DNA from: Methylophaga sp. | Lineage (GTDB): Bacteria; Pseudomonadota; Gammaproteobacteria; Nitrosococcales; Methylophagaceae | Reading direction: 5' to 3' | Assembly (NCBI GenBank): GCA_013139345.1 | Contig: WTAY01000048.1 | Coordinates: 1 to 18,003 of the forward strand | DNA length: 18,003 nucleotides | In this document: piece after piece, positions 1 through 6,917 of the stretch | Numbering within the stretch: position 1 is the first letter of the stretch | Layout of the letters: each line of letters begins with the position of its first letter | Position numbers and translations under genes: made by a program | The notes under the pieces: model-generated | The model's input: only the letters and a program-made list of their open reading frames with translations | What the model was told of the DNA's origin: nothing | Database searches by the model: none

Positions 1-8
1 GCCTGAAC

Positions 9-36
9 TTGTGAATAATCAATAAAATATTCACAA
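9..36. repeat. Short perfect inverted repeat downstream of the P-type ATPase
   Basis: TTGTGAATA at 9-17 is matched by its exact reverse complement TATTCACAA at 28-36, with a 10-base AT-rich spacer. It lies 20 bp beyond the ATPase stop codon, so it could be a weak 3' hairpin on that transcript. No T-run follows on the minus strand, so it is not a standard intrinsic terminator. The arm centres are 21 bp apart, which would also suit a dimeric DNA-binding protein. Its role is unknown. Confidence 0.4.
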
Positions 37-55
37 TTCACATATTGAACATTAT

Positions 56-2761
56 CTAGTCTGAATTAAACTGCCGTATTACATATTTTTCTATTTCAAC
101 TAAAAACAGGACTGTCGATGAAACTAAGACAATGAGCAGCCATGTGTTTATCTCTAGGCCAATGGTGCCAAATAAATGCTGCATGGGGGAAAGGTAGGTA
201 AACGCCAATTGAAATAATAATAAGCAGCTTATGGCAAACAAGGCATAGCGATTACCCAGAAGACCTTGTTTACTTAACACCGAGTCACGAATGTAACGAG
301 AGTTAAACAAGTAAAAGATCTCAAACATGACTAAGGTGTTCACTGCTACTGTTCGAGCATATTCAATACTTGCTCCTTGTGATTGATACCAGAGAAATAA
401 ACTAAAGGTCCCTACCATCAAAATCACTGAAACAAAAGCAATACGCCATAAAAACAAGGGGGTTAAAAGCGGTTCTTTAGGGTTACGGGGTGCACGCAGC
501 ATGACATTACTTTCAGGTGGTTCAAATGCCAATGCTAACGCCAGCGTCACCGCAGTAATCATATTCACCCATAATATTTGCACCGGCGTAATCGGTAACA
601 TTGTTCCCATTAATATGGCTGCAATAATAATTAAAGCCTCGCCACCATTCGTGGGTAAGATAAAAAGAATCGCTTTTTTTAAATTGTCATAAACCGTTCG
701 TCCCTCTTCCACCGCATCAACAATTGATGAAAATCGATCATCTGCCAATACCATCTCAGCAGCATCTTTAGCGACTTCTGTACCATTTTTGCCCATTGCC
801 GTACCCACATCAGCACGTTTTAGTGCCGGTGCATCATTAACGCCATCGCCCGTCATTGCCACAACATGTCCCAAAGCCTGTAATGCTTGTACTAAACGAA
901 GTTTATGCTCAGGACTTGATCGCGCAAAGATATCAATATCATTAACGACCGTACGTAGCTCTTCATCCGTCATGACTTCTATCTCATGGCCAGTTAACAC
1001 AGCCTCACCATCACCGATATTCATTTGAGAGCCTATTGCCACGGCAGTAACAGCATGATCACCCGTAATCATTTTTACTTTTATGCCTGCTGACTGACAT
1101 TGCATTACGGCATATGTCGCTTCTTGTCGTGGTGGGTCAATCATGCCTACTAGACCTAGCAAGGTGAGGTCATGTTCAATATCTGAGAAGGTTAAATCAC
1201 GGTGAGCTTCATGCGATTTTTTACATGCAATAGCAAGTACTCGCTGACCTCGTCGCGCCATCACCTCTATTTGGGCATGCCAATAGCCTAAGTCAATTGC
1301 CTCATCTTTTACCCCTGCACGTTGATAGGCGCACATGGTGAAAATTCGTTCAGGTGCCCCTTTAATATAGGACACGCCTTGCCCAGTATGGTCATGATGG
1401 AGTGTCGCCATAAACTGGTGTTGAGATTCAAAGGGAATAATATCTGTTCGAGGCCAAGCTTCTTGTTCAAAATTGACATCTAGGCCCGCTTTCATTCCTA
1501 AAGTCAGGAGTGCTCCCTCTGTAGGATCTCCTTGCAATACCCATTCGTCATTGTCTTTTTTCAAGTGAGCATCATTACACAATAATGCTGACTTCATCAG
1601 CTCCTTAACAGTGGAATAATGTGATAAATCAATGTCCTTATCGTTACTGCTGATAGTGCCATGTGGATCATAGCCCACTCCGCTAATATCAAACAATCCA
1701 CCAGCGACAGCGACATTAGTCACCGTCATTTCATTACGGGTCAATGTGCCTGTTTTATCTGTGCAAATAACCGTCACGGCACCTAATGTTTCGACAGCAG
1801 GCAATAAGCGAATAATAGCCTGACGTTTTGCCATTCGCTGAACACCTATTGCTAGGGTAATTGTCATAATCGCAGGTAAGCCTTCAGGAATAGCCGCCAC
1901 GGCTAAACCTACTGCCGCCATGAACATATCTGACATTGAATTACCATGAACAAACACGCCAAAGGTCATTGTTAATAAAGCGACCGCAACAATAATGCCT
2001 GTTAGCAACTGGCCAAATGCTGTTAGCTGTCTAAGTAAGGGGGTGGTTAACGTTTTAACCTGTGATAATAATGCATTAATCTGACCTATTTCAGTCTTAC
2101 TTGCCGTTGCAACAACAACACCAGTGCCTTGTCCATAGGTCACTAATGTACTTGAAAACGCCATTGAATAGCGGTCACCTAATACCGCATCTTCAGCAAC
2201 CTCACCCTCTTGCTTCTCGACTGCTACAGACTCACCCGTCAATGCAGACTCTTGGATTTTTAAACTTTTAGTTTTAAGTAAACGACAATCGGCAGGGACT
2301 TTATCGCCTGATTGTAAAAAGATAATATCACCCACCACCAAGTCTTTGGCCGCTAGAGTGACATGCTTACCATCTCGCATAACTAAAGCAGAGGATGACA
2401 ACATCTGTTTTATCGCTCGCAAAGCATCTTCTGCTTTACCTTCTTGTATAAAACCAATAATGGCATTAATGATTACAACACCAAAGATCACACCAGAATC
2501 GATCCAATGTCCCAAAAAAGCCGTAATACATGCTGCCACCATCAACACATAGATAAGTACGTTATGACATTGTGAGAAGAAGCGAGCTAGTGGACTACGG
2601 GTTTTGCCCTCAGGCAAAAGATTAGGGCCGTGTAATGTTAAGCGCAACTCTGCTTCTGACTGCGATAAGCCATCTGGTGAGGTGCCTAATTTTTCCAGCA
2701 CATCCGCTTGGTTTATAGAATGCCAAGCTGAAAAAGATGCATTGTGATCTAATGTTGACAT
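56..2761 (-). CDS. P2-type cation-transporting ATPase (CtpF/SERCA-like)
   Basis: Inner-membrane ATP-driven cation pump of about 901 residues, full length for the P2 class. Visible in order: N-terminal cation-ATPase domain (about 10-80), actuator loop TGES (175-178), M4 motif PEGLP (292-296), phosphorylation motif DKTGTLT with acceptor Asp about 335, nucleotide-site KGAPE (467-471), MITGD (564-568) and TGDGVNDAP (637-645), then the C-terminal membrane segments. M5 keeps NxxE (N705, E708), as in Ca2+ pumps. M6 reads NMIT followed by Ala where SERCA has Asp800. The M6 tail LALAFEP resembles mycobacterial CtpF-type pumps, so Ca2+ or another cation is plausible but not proven. I chose the ATG at 2761 because GGAG lies 8 nt upstream; a TTG at 2773 would lie at the edge of that ribosome-binding site. 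No functional link to the flagellar genes is apparent. Confidence 0.93.
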   Translation of the reverse strand: MSTLDHNASFSAWHSINQADVLEKLGTSPDGLSQSEAELRLTLHGPNLLPEGKTRSPLARFFSQCHNVLIYVLMVAACITAFLGHWIDSGVIFGVVIINAIIGFIQEGKAEDALRAIKQMLSSSALVMRDGKHVTLAAKDLVVGDIIFLQSGDKVPADCRLLKTKSLKIQESALTGESVAVEKQEGEVAEDAVLGDRYSMAFSSTLVTYGQGTGVVVATASKTEIGQINALLSQVKTLTTPLLRQLTAFGQLLTGIIVAVALLTMTFGVFVHGNSMSDMFMAAVGLAVAAIPEGLPAIMTITLAIGVQRMAKRQAIIRLLPAVETLGAVTVICTDKTGTLTRNEMTVTNVAVAGGLFDISGVGYDPHGTISSNDKDIDLSHYSTVKELMKSALLCNDAHLKKDNDEWVLQGDPTEGALLTLGMKAGLDVNFEQEAWPRTDIIPFESQHQFMATLHHDHTGQGVSYIKGAPERIFTMCAYQRAGVKDEAIDLGYWHAQIEVMARRGQRVLAIACKKSHEAHRDLTFSDIEHDLTLLGLVGMIDPPRQEATYAVMQCQSAGIKVKMITGDHAVTAVAIGSQMNIGDGEAVLTGHEIEVMTDEELRTVVNDIDIFARSSPEHKLRLVQALQALGHVVAMTGDGVNDAPALKRADVGTAMGKNGTEVAKDAAEMVLADDRFSSIVDAVEEGRTVYDNLKKAILFILPTNGGEALIIIAAILMGTMLPITPVQILWVNMITAVTLALALAFEPPESNVMLRAPRNPKEPLLTPLFLWRIAFVSVILMVGTFSLFLWYQSQGASIEYARTVAVNTLVMFEIFYLFNSRYIRDSVLSKQGLLGNRYALFAISCLLLFQLAFTYLSPMQHLFGTIGLEINTWLLIVLVSSTVLFLVEIEKYVIRQFNSD

Positions 2762-2800
2762 GGTGAACTCCAACTTTTTGGTGCTTCACTTTATGTCTTG

Positions 2801-2806
2801 ATTATA
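2801..2806 (-). promoter_or_regulatory. Candidate -10 element for the P-type ATPase gene
   Basis: Read on the minus strand this is a perfect TATAAT, giving a predicted start near 2794 and a leader of about 33 nt before the ATG at 2761. The hexamer 17 bp upstream (TCTGCA) matches the -35 consensus at only 3 of 6 positions, so the promoter is either weak or activator dependent. It suggests the ATPase can be transcribed independently of psd. Confidence 0.45.
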
Positions 2807-2894
2807 CCTGTAATCATTCCATTTGCAGATAAACCATGTGCTTTCGTGTCTTTTGGCATAGGCATCAGCATGCGTTTTAATCCTTAATTTTATC

Positions 2895-2974
2895 TCCTCA
2901 CCCCCCCCCCTCTCCAACAGGAGAGGGAGCTTTAGCCCCTTCTCCCTTGAGGGAGAAGGTTGGGATGAGGGTGA
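2895..2974. repeat. GC-rich intergenic palindromic repeat with C10 run
   Basis: About 80 bp between psd and the ATPase gene, strikingly GC-rich against AT-rich flanks. It contains two adjacent hairpins. The first has arms CCCTCTCC (2908-2915) and GGAGAGGG (2920-2927) around the loop AACA. The second has arms CCTTCTCCCT (2938-2947) and AGGGAGAAGG (2950-2959) around a 2-nt loop. A run of ten C lies at 2901-2910 beside the first hairpin. Read on the minus strand it begins CCCTCATCCCAACC, which I associate with dispersed REP-like intergenic repeats seen in many proteobacterial genomes (recognition from memory, not a search). No transposase is nearby. A psd readthrough transcript would carry both hairpins. 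Confidence 0.75.
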
Positions 2975-3021
2975 TAATCCCAATAAAGCTAAAATCAGAA
3001 CTTATCAGCCCCATCGCAGCA

Positions 3022-3897
3022 TTAACTCATTGCTTGGCCCATCTGAACTGCAGTTTCCGCATTAAGGTCGGATTTAAATGTTGTCATCTGTTTCGGTAAT
3101 AACATGACGACTGTTGAGCCCATATTAAAACGGCCCATTTCTTCACCTTTTTGCAATGTTATTGCGTGTTCACCCTCATATTCCCAGTGTTGAACATCCT
3201 TACCATAAGGTGGTGTAATTTTACCTGCCCAAACCGTTTCCATACTACCAACAAAAATAGCCCCGACTAACACCATAACAATGGGCCCTTGCTCTGTTTC
3301 AAAGACCGTCACAACACGTTCATTTCTAGCAAATAACTTTGGTACTGCTCTCGCTGTGCGAGGGTTCACCGAAAATAATTTTCCGGGAATATACGTCATC
3401 TTTTGTAACTGACCCGATAAAGGCATGTGAATACGATGATAATCTCGTGGTGATAAATAGATGGTTGCAAATTGACCTTGTTCAAACTGTTTGGCTAACC
3501 CCTCATCACCACCCAATAATTCCAACACACTGTATTCGCGCCCCTTGGCCTGAACAATTTGATTATTCTTAATGTCACCAATTTGACTGATCACGCCATC
3601 AACAGGTGACGTAATAATCGCATCTCCTTTTGCCAGCGGTCTCACTCCCGACCGAAGTTCACGTGTAAAAAAAGCATTGAAACTAGGAAAGTAATCCAAA
3701 TCAGTTTGCGCAGCTTCATTAATATCAACCTTATACTTGGTTGTAATAAAGCGAATAAAACCGTTTTTAAACCATTTTATTTCACAACGTGTCAGACGGT
3801 GCATTAACACCGATAATGCATGTTGAGGGATAAGATACTGGGGAATAGTTGCGATTTTATCCCATAGTGATGCCTTATTACCCTGTGAATTATTCAT
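3022..3897 (-). CDS. psd: Phosphatidylserine decarboxylase proenzyme
   Basis: Converts phosphatidylserine to phosphatidylethanolamine at the inner membrane, the last step of PE synthesis. About 291 residues, within the range of bacterial type I enzymes. The self-cleavage motif is seen as M-GST, with the Ser at about residue 261 expected to become the pyruvoyl group of the alpha chain. SPVDG (Asp about 100) and DYHRIHMP (His about 154 and 157) supply the Asp and His used for autocleavage and catalysis. The family motif is usually LGST, so Met before GST is a mild variant. I chose the ATG at 3897, which has GGTGG about 9 nt upstream; in-frame TTG (3912) and GTG (3909) codons lie further upstream without a good ribosome-binding site. 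It is divergent from the flagellar operon. Confidence 0.96.
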   Translation of the reverse strand: MNNSQGNKASLWDKIATIPQYLIPQHALSVLMHRLTRCEIKWFKNGFIRFITTKYKVDINEAAQTDLDYFPSFNAFFTRELRSGVRPLAKGDAIITSPVDGVISQIGDIKNNQIVQAKGREYSVLELLGGDEGLAKQFEQGQFATIYLSPRDYHRIHMPLSGQLQKMTYIPGKLFSVNPRTARAVPKLFARNERVVTVFETEQGPIVMVLVGAIFVGSMETVWAGKITPPYGKDVQHWEYEGEHAITLQKGEEMGRFNMGSTVVMLLPKQMTTFKSDLNAETAVQMGQAMS

Positions 3898-3981
3898 CTT
3901 GTTTTCCACCAATTTTCATCTACCCCTTTCGCCTAACGAATAAGCTTGTCATAATTTTATTTTTAGAACTTTGAATTAAGG

Positions 3982-3990
3982 ATTATATCA
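3982..3990 (-). promoter_or_regulatory. Candidate extended -10 promoter for psd
   Basis: The minus strand reads TGATATAAT, a perfect extended -10 (TGnTATAAT). The predicted start is near 3975, giving a psd leader of about 78 nt. No good -35 is visible, which extended -10 promoters tolerate. The element abuts the fliL ribosome-binding site (AAGGA, 3978-3982) on the other strand, so psd transcription would start inside the flagellar leader. Confidence 0.5.
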
Positions 3991-3994
3991 AGCA

Positions 3995-4408
3995 ATGACC
4001 ACATCTATCCGAATCCTCTTTGTACTTTTTCTTTCGGCTATCACCTTTCCAACATGGGCCGAAGATGAACCCGCTGCACCACCGGCTGCAATCTACTACA
4101 AAATTCCTGAACCATTCACAATTAATTTTCTTAATCAAAGTGAAAAGCAAGTTCGTTACTTGCAAATTAAAGTAACATTGATGGCTCACGAGCAAGAGGT
4201 TCTTACTCAGGCTGAACTCAACCTTCCAATGGTTCAAGATTCATTACGTACTTTATTTTCTGAACAATCATTTGAAACAGTAAAGACAGTAGAAGGTCGA
4301 AAAGCACTGCAAGCAAAATCACTCTCTACAATTAAGACGATATTAAAAGAAGAAACAGGTAAAGATAATCTGGATGCAGTGTATTTCACCAGTTTCATCC
4401 TTCAATAA
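3995..4408 (+). CDS. FliL-like protein with signal peptide (first fliL paralog)
   Basis: FliL-family protein of 137 residues. FliL surrounds and supports the motor stator units at the basal body. The C-terminal two thirds aligns with the next gene: both share PE/K-P near 38-40, an NF..QS segment, VRYLQ(I/V)K, a KALQ(A/Q)K segment and the ending AVYFTS-I-Q. Unlike a usual FliL, the N-terminus looks like a cleavable signal peptide: Arg at 6, a hydrophobic core at 7-18, and a likely cut after TWA at about 22, followed by an acidic, Pro/Ala-rich stretch. The mature protein would then be soluble in the periplasm, although an uncleaved anchor cannot be excluded. AAGGA lies 12 nt before the ATG, a rather long spacing. 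It ends in tandem stops (TAA TAG). It is the first gene of the plus-strand cluster. I saw no sigma-54 (TGGCAC-N5-TTGC) or sigma-28 consensus in the short upstream gap. Confidence 0.88.
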   Translation: MTTSIRILFVLFLSAITFPTWAEDEPAAPPAAIYYKIPEPFTINFLNQSEKQVRYLQIKVTLMAHEQEVLTQAELNLPMVQDSLRTLFSEQSFETVKTVEGRKALQAKSLSTIKTILKEETGKDNLDAVYFTSFILQ

Positions 4409-4457
4409 TAGGCACAGTAATTGCTTTAAACTCTAAAAACAAATGGGATAGTTCCAA

Positions 4458-4967
4458 ATGGCTGAAAAGAATGACGATGTCGAGATAATTGATGAAGGTG
4501 GTGGTAAATCAAAGAAAATGATTATCATTATCGCTGTTGCAGTGCTTGCGCTTATTGGTGGCGGTGCAGTGATGTTTCTGGGAGGGGATGCACCTTCAGA
4601 AGAGGATGCAGCTGAAGCGGAAGCCGCGGTTCCCGTGAAACAAGCCCCTATTTACATCTCTGTTGAAAAGCCACTTGTTGTTAACTTTAAAGAACAAAGT
4701 AAGGGTGCAGTTCGCTACCTTCAAGTTAAATTGAAAGTAATGGCAAGATACCAAGCAACTATTGACGCATTCACCTTGCATACACCTGCAATTCAACATG
4801 AGTTATTAATGTTGTTATTGGGTCAAAATTATGACGACTTAAGTACGACTACAGGTACTAAGGCATTACAACAAAAAACACGCTCCCTTATTAATGAGGT
4901 ATTAAAAGCAGAAAAACATACTGGTGAAATAGAAGCTGTCTACTTCACTAGTTTAATAATGCAATAA
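4458..4967 (+). CDS. fliL: Flagellar basal body-associated protein FliL
   Basis: Canonical FliL layout in 169 residues: a short charged cytoplasmic N-terminus with Lys at 17-20, one transmembrane helix at about 21-41, an acidic Ala/Glu-rich linker (45-58), then the periplasmic FliL domain (about 65-169) ending in AVYFTSLIMQ. FliL associates with the MotAB stator and strengthens torque or swarming in several bacteria (family knowledge). GGGAT at 4445-4449 lies 8 nt before the ATG. It stops only 6 bp before fliM, as is usual for fliL-fliM, which makes this the likely orthologue of single-copy fliL and the upstream gene the extra paralog. Confidence 0.95.
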   Translation: MAEKNDDVEIIDEGGGKSKKMIIIIAVAVLALIGGGAVMFLGGDAPSEEDAAEAEAAVPVKQAPIYISVEKPLVVNFKEQSKGAVRYLQVKLKVMARYQATIDAFTLHTPAIQHELLMLLLGQNYDDLSTTTGTKALQQKTRSLINEVLKAEKHTGEIEAVYFTSLIMQ

Positions 4968-4973
4968 ATTATT

Positions 4974-5987
4974 ATGGCCGTTCACGATATACTTTCACAA
5001 GACGAGGTCGATGCCCTACTAAATGGTATGGGCGGCGATGAGATTGAAACTGAGGTTGATGCCACCGAAGATGATGGTGAGACACGCAATTATGACTTCG
5101 GTAATGAAGATCGTATTATTCGCGGCAGAATGCCTACGCTTGAAATGATCAATGAGCGCTTTGGTCGTTACTTACGAATTAGTCTATTTAATATGCTTCG
5201 TCGCTCTGCTGAGATTTCAGTAAGTGGTGTGCAAGTCATGAAATTCTCAGAATACATTCACACACTTTTTGTACCAACCAGTTTAAACATTATTCACATG
5301 CACCCTCTTCGAGGTTCAGGCTTAATTGTATTTGAACCTAAACTTGTTTTTTCTATTTTAGATAACTATTTTGGTGGTGAAGGACGCTTTCAAGCACGTA
5401 TTGAAGGTCGTGAGTTCACAGCCACTGAATTACGCGTTATCAATATGGTGTTACAACTCTGCTTCAAAGATCTCACCGAAGCATGGTCACCTGTTATGGA
5501 AATGGAGTTTGAGTTCGTTAATCACGAGGTAAACCCACAGTTTGCTAATGTCGTTAGCCCAAGTGAAGTTGTCGTAATTTCAACATTCCATATTGAAATT
5601 GATGGTGGTGGTGGTGATATTCATATTACCTTACCTTACTCAATGATTGAGCCTATCCGAGAATTACTTGATACAGGTATTCAAAGTGATAGTTCTGCAG
5701 ATGATGGTCGCTGGAAAAAATCAATGCGTGAAGAGGTTCTGCTTGCAGATGTCATGCTCTCAGCTGAATTTACTCAAATTGAGATGAATCTGAAAAAAAT
5801 TCTTGCTCTAAAAGCAGGTGATATTTTGCCTATCGACATGCCAAAAACAGTGGTCACTAAAGCAGAAGGTATCCCTCTGTTTAATTCAACATTTGGTGAG
5901 CACAAAGGCAAGACAGCATTAAAAATTCATGAATTAATTGAGCACCCTAAAGACACAACGCCTCAATTTATCCTGAAAAAAAAGTAA
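4974..5987 (+). CDS. fliM: Flagellar motor switch protein FliM
   Basis: C-ring component that binds CheY-P and reverses rotation. 337 residues, normal length. The N-terminal CheY-docking peptide ILSQDEVDALLNG (6-18) is intact. It is followed by an acidic linker, the CheC-like middle domain with FGGEGRF (133-139), which contacts FliG, and a C-terminal SpoA/FliN-like domain from about 250 to 325. There is no recognisable Shine-Dalgarno sequence before the ATG at 4974, and fliL stops only 6 bp upstream, so translation is probably coupled to fliL. The linker from 21 to 36 is unusually rich in Asp/Glu. Confidence 0.98.
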   Translation: MAVHDILSQDEVDALLNGMGGDEIETEVDATEDDGETRNYDFGNEDRIIRGRMPTLEMINERFGRYLRISLFNMLRRSAEISVSGVQVMKFSEYIHTLFVPTSLNIIHMHPLRGSGLIVFEPKLVFSILDNYFGGEGRFQARIEGREFTATELRVINMVLQLCFKDLTEAWSPVMEMEFEFVNHEVNPQFANVVSPSEVVVISTFHIEIDGGGGDIHITLPYSMIEPIRELLDTGIQSDSSADDGRWKKSMREEVLLADVMLSAEFTQIEMNLKKILALKAGDILPIDMPKTVVTKAEGIPLFNSTFGEHKGKTALKIHELIEHPKDTTPQFILKKK

Positions 5988-6006
5988 CTAAATAGAGTAC
6001 AAAATT

Positions 6007-6465
6007 ATGAGTGAAGATACTAAACAAAATGATCAAGATGTGGCAGATGAGTGGGCAGCAGCACTAGAAGAAGCAGCACCAGAAGCAGGTGCTGAAGAAG
6101 ATCCTTGGGCAGCAGCACTAGAAGAACAAGCTACAGAGGAACAAGCAACTACAGCACCCATAACTCAGCTTGATGATGATGCAAAGCCTCCTCGCCAAGA
6201 TATTGATATTGATTTAGATATGGTGCTAGATATTCCTGTCACCATCTCGATGGAAATTGGTCGCACTAAAATTAATGTACGTAATTTATTACAACTTAGC
6301 CAAGGCTCAGTTGTAGAGTTAGATCGCCTTGCCGGTGAGCCGATGGATGTTTTAGTCAATGAAACCTTAATTGCTCATGGTGAAGTTGTCGTTGTTAATG
6401 ATAAATTTGGTATTCGACTCACTGATGTTATTAGTGCAGAAGAACGAGTTAAAAAATTAAAATGA
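6007..6465 (+). CDS. fliN: Flagellar motor switch protein FliN
   Basis: Base of the C-ring, partner of FliM and a docking site for the export chaperone FliH. 152 residues against about 137 in E. coli. The C-terminal SpoA domain (about 68-150) is standard, with DIPVTISMEIGRT (75-87), the conserved GEVVVV (125-130) and GIRLTD (135-140). The extra length is in the acidic N-terminal tail, where the motif WAAALEE occurs twice (16-22 and 34-40); E. coli FliN has one such segment (WAEALSE). The tail is mostly Glu, Ala and Gln and is probably disordered. The ribosome-binding site is weak. The stop overlaps the fliO start (ATGA). Confidence 0.97.
   Translation: MSEDTKQNDQDVADEWAAALEEAAPEAGAEEDPWAAALEEQATEEQATTAPITQLDDDAKPPRQDIDIDLDMVLDIPVTISMEIGRTKINVRNLLQLSQGSVVELDRLAGEPMDVLVNETLIAHGEVVVVNDKFGIRLTDVISAEERVKKLK
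6052..6126 (+). repeat. Direct repeat in the fliN 5' end
   Basis: An identical 21-base segment starting TGGGCAGCAGCACTAG occurs at 6052-6072 and again at 6106-6126. The copies are 54 bp (18 codons) apart and in frame, so they encode the duplicated WAAALEE motif of FliN. Exact DNA identity, including third positions, points to a fairly recent duplication or to ongoing recombination. Confidence 0.85.
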
Positions 6466-6917
6466 TGACGTTGCTGACAAAGGTATCCAGCTTTTTCACC
6501 TTATTATTACTGTCGTCATTCAGTATGGCTGCAGGCTTAGATGATAAAACAAGCCTTGCTTCTAAAACGCTAAGCTCCCCACCGGTCTCGACAGGTGCGT
6601 TAGTTGAAACCCTATTAGGTTTACTTTTAGTCTTAGCAATCATTGCTTTTTTAGTCTGGTTACTTCGTAAAACAGGTCAATTTCAAACATCCTCTAATAG
6701 CGAGATGCATATCGTTGCTAATTTAGCTTTGGGGCCTCGTGAGCGTGCCATTTTATTACAGGTCGGAAAACAACAAATATTAGTGGGCGTAACATCACAA
6801 CACGTGCAAACACTTCATGTACTTGATGAGCCTATTAATACCGATAATAAACAGTCTAATTCATCACGCTTTGCTGATAAGTTACAACAAATGATGCAAC
6901 AAAAAGGTAAGTCATGA
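6462..6917 (+). CDS. fliO: Flagellar export protein FliO
   Basis: FliO helps assemble the FliP/FliQ/FliR export gate in the inner membrane and is a poorly conserved family. 151 residues. There is an N-terminal hydrophobic signal-like segment (about 8-23, ending SMAAG), a short periplasmic stretch, a transmembrane helix (about 47-68) followed by RKTG, and a cytoplasmic domain with LALGPRERAILLQVGKQQ, a recognisable FliO pattern. The ATG at 6462 overlaps the fliN stop by 4 bp; a second ATG follows immediately at 6465, and either may be used. Its stop overlaps the fliP start by 4 bp. Confidence 0.93.
   Translation: MMTLLTKVSSFFTLLLLSSFSMAAGLDDKTSLASKTLSSPPVSTGALVETLLGLLLVLAIIAFLVWLLRKTGQFQTSSNSEMHIVANLALGPRERAILLQVGKQQILVGVTSQHVQTLHVLDEPINTDNKQSNSSRFADKLQQMMQQKGKS

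Larger units (their letters stand above)
2762..3021. other. Intergenic region between the ATPase gene and psd
   Basis: These 260 bp carry the candidate ATPase promoter at the left end and the double-hairpin repeat in the middle. The one reading frame crossing it on the minus strand runs through the repeat, has low-complexity composition and resembles no protein I know. I see no RNA gene and no intrinsic terminator with a T-run after psd. Confidence 0.6.

Noticed and set aside
9..36. CRP-type site (TGTGA and TCACA arms) in the inverted repeat
   Set aside because: The arms are 16 bp apart instead of the 6 bp of a CRP site.
2762..2773. TTG start at 2773 for the P-type ATPase
   Set aside because: The TTG lies at the edge of the GGAG ribosome-binding site that serves the ATG at 2761, so the shorter form is preferred.
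2786..2983. Open reading frame of about 65 codons on the minus strand between psd and the ATPase gene
   Set aside because: It runs through the palindromic repeat, is low in complexity and has no family resemblance or convincing start; most likely not a gene.
3898..3912. TTG/GTG starts upstream of the psd ATG
   Set aside because: No ribosome-binding site precedes them, while GGTGG is well placed for the ATG at 3897.
3913..3994. Sigma-54 or sigma-28 promoter before the first fliL
   Set aside because: No TGGCAC-N5-TTGC or TAAA-N15-GCCGATAA pattern is present; a weak TTGTCA at 3946 lacks a convincing -10 at the right spacing.
5977..5984. A8 run at the 3' end of fliM as a slippage site
   Set aside because: It encodes the terminal lysines just before the stop and such A-runs are expected in AT-rich DNA; slippage would change little.
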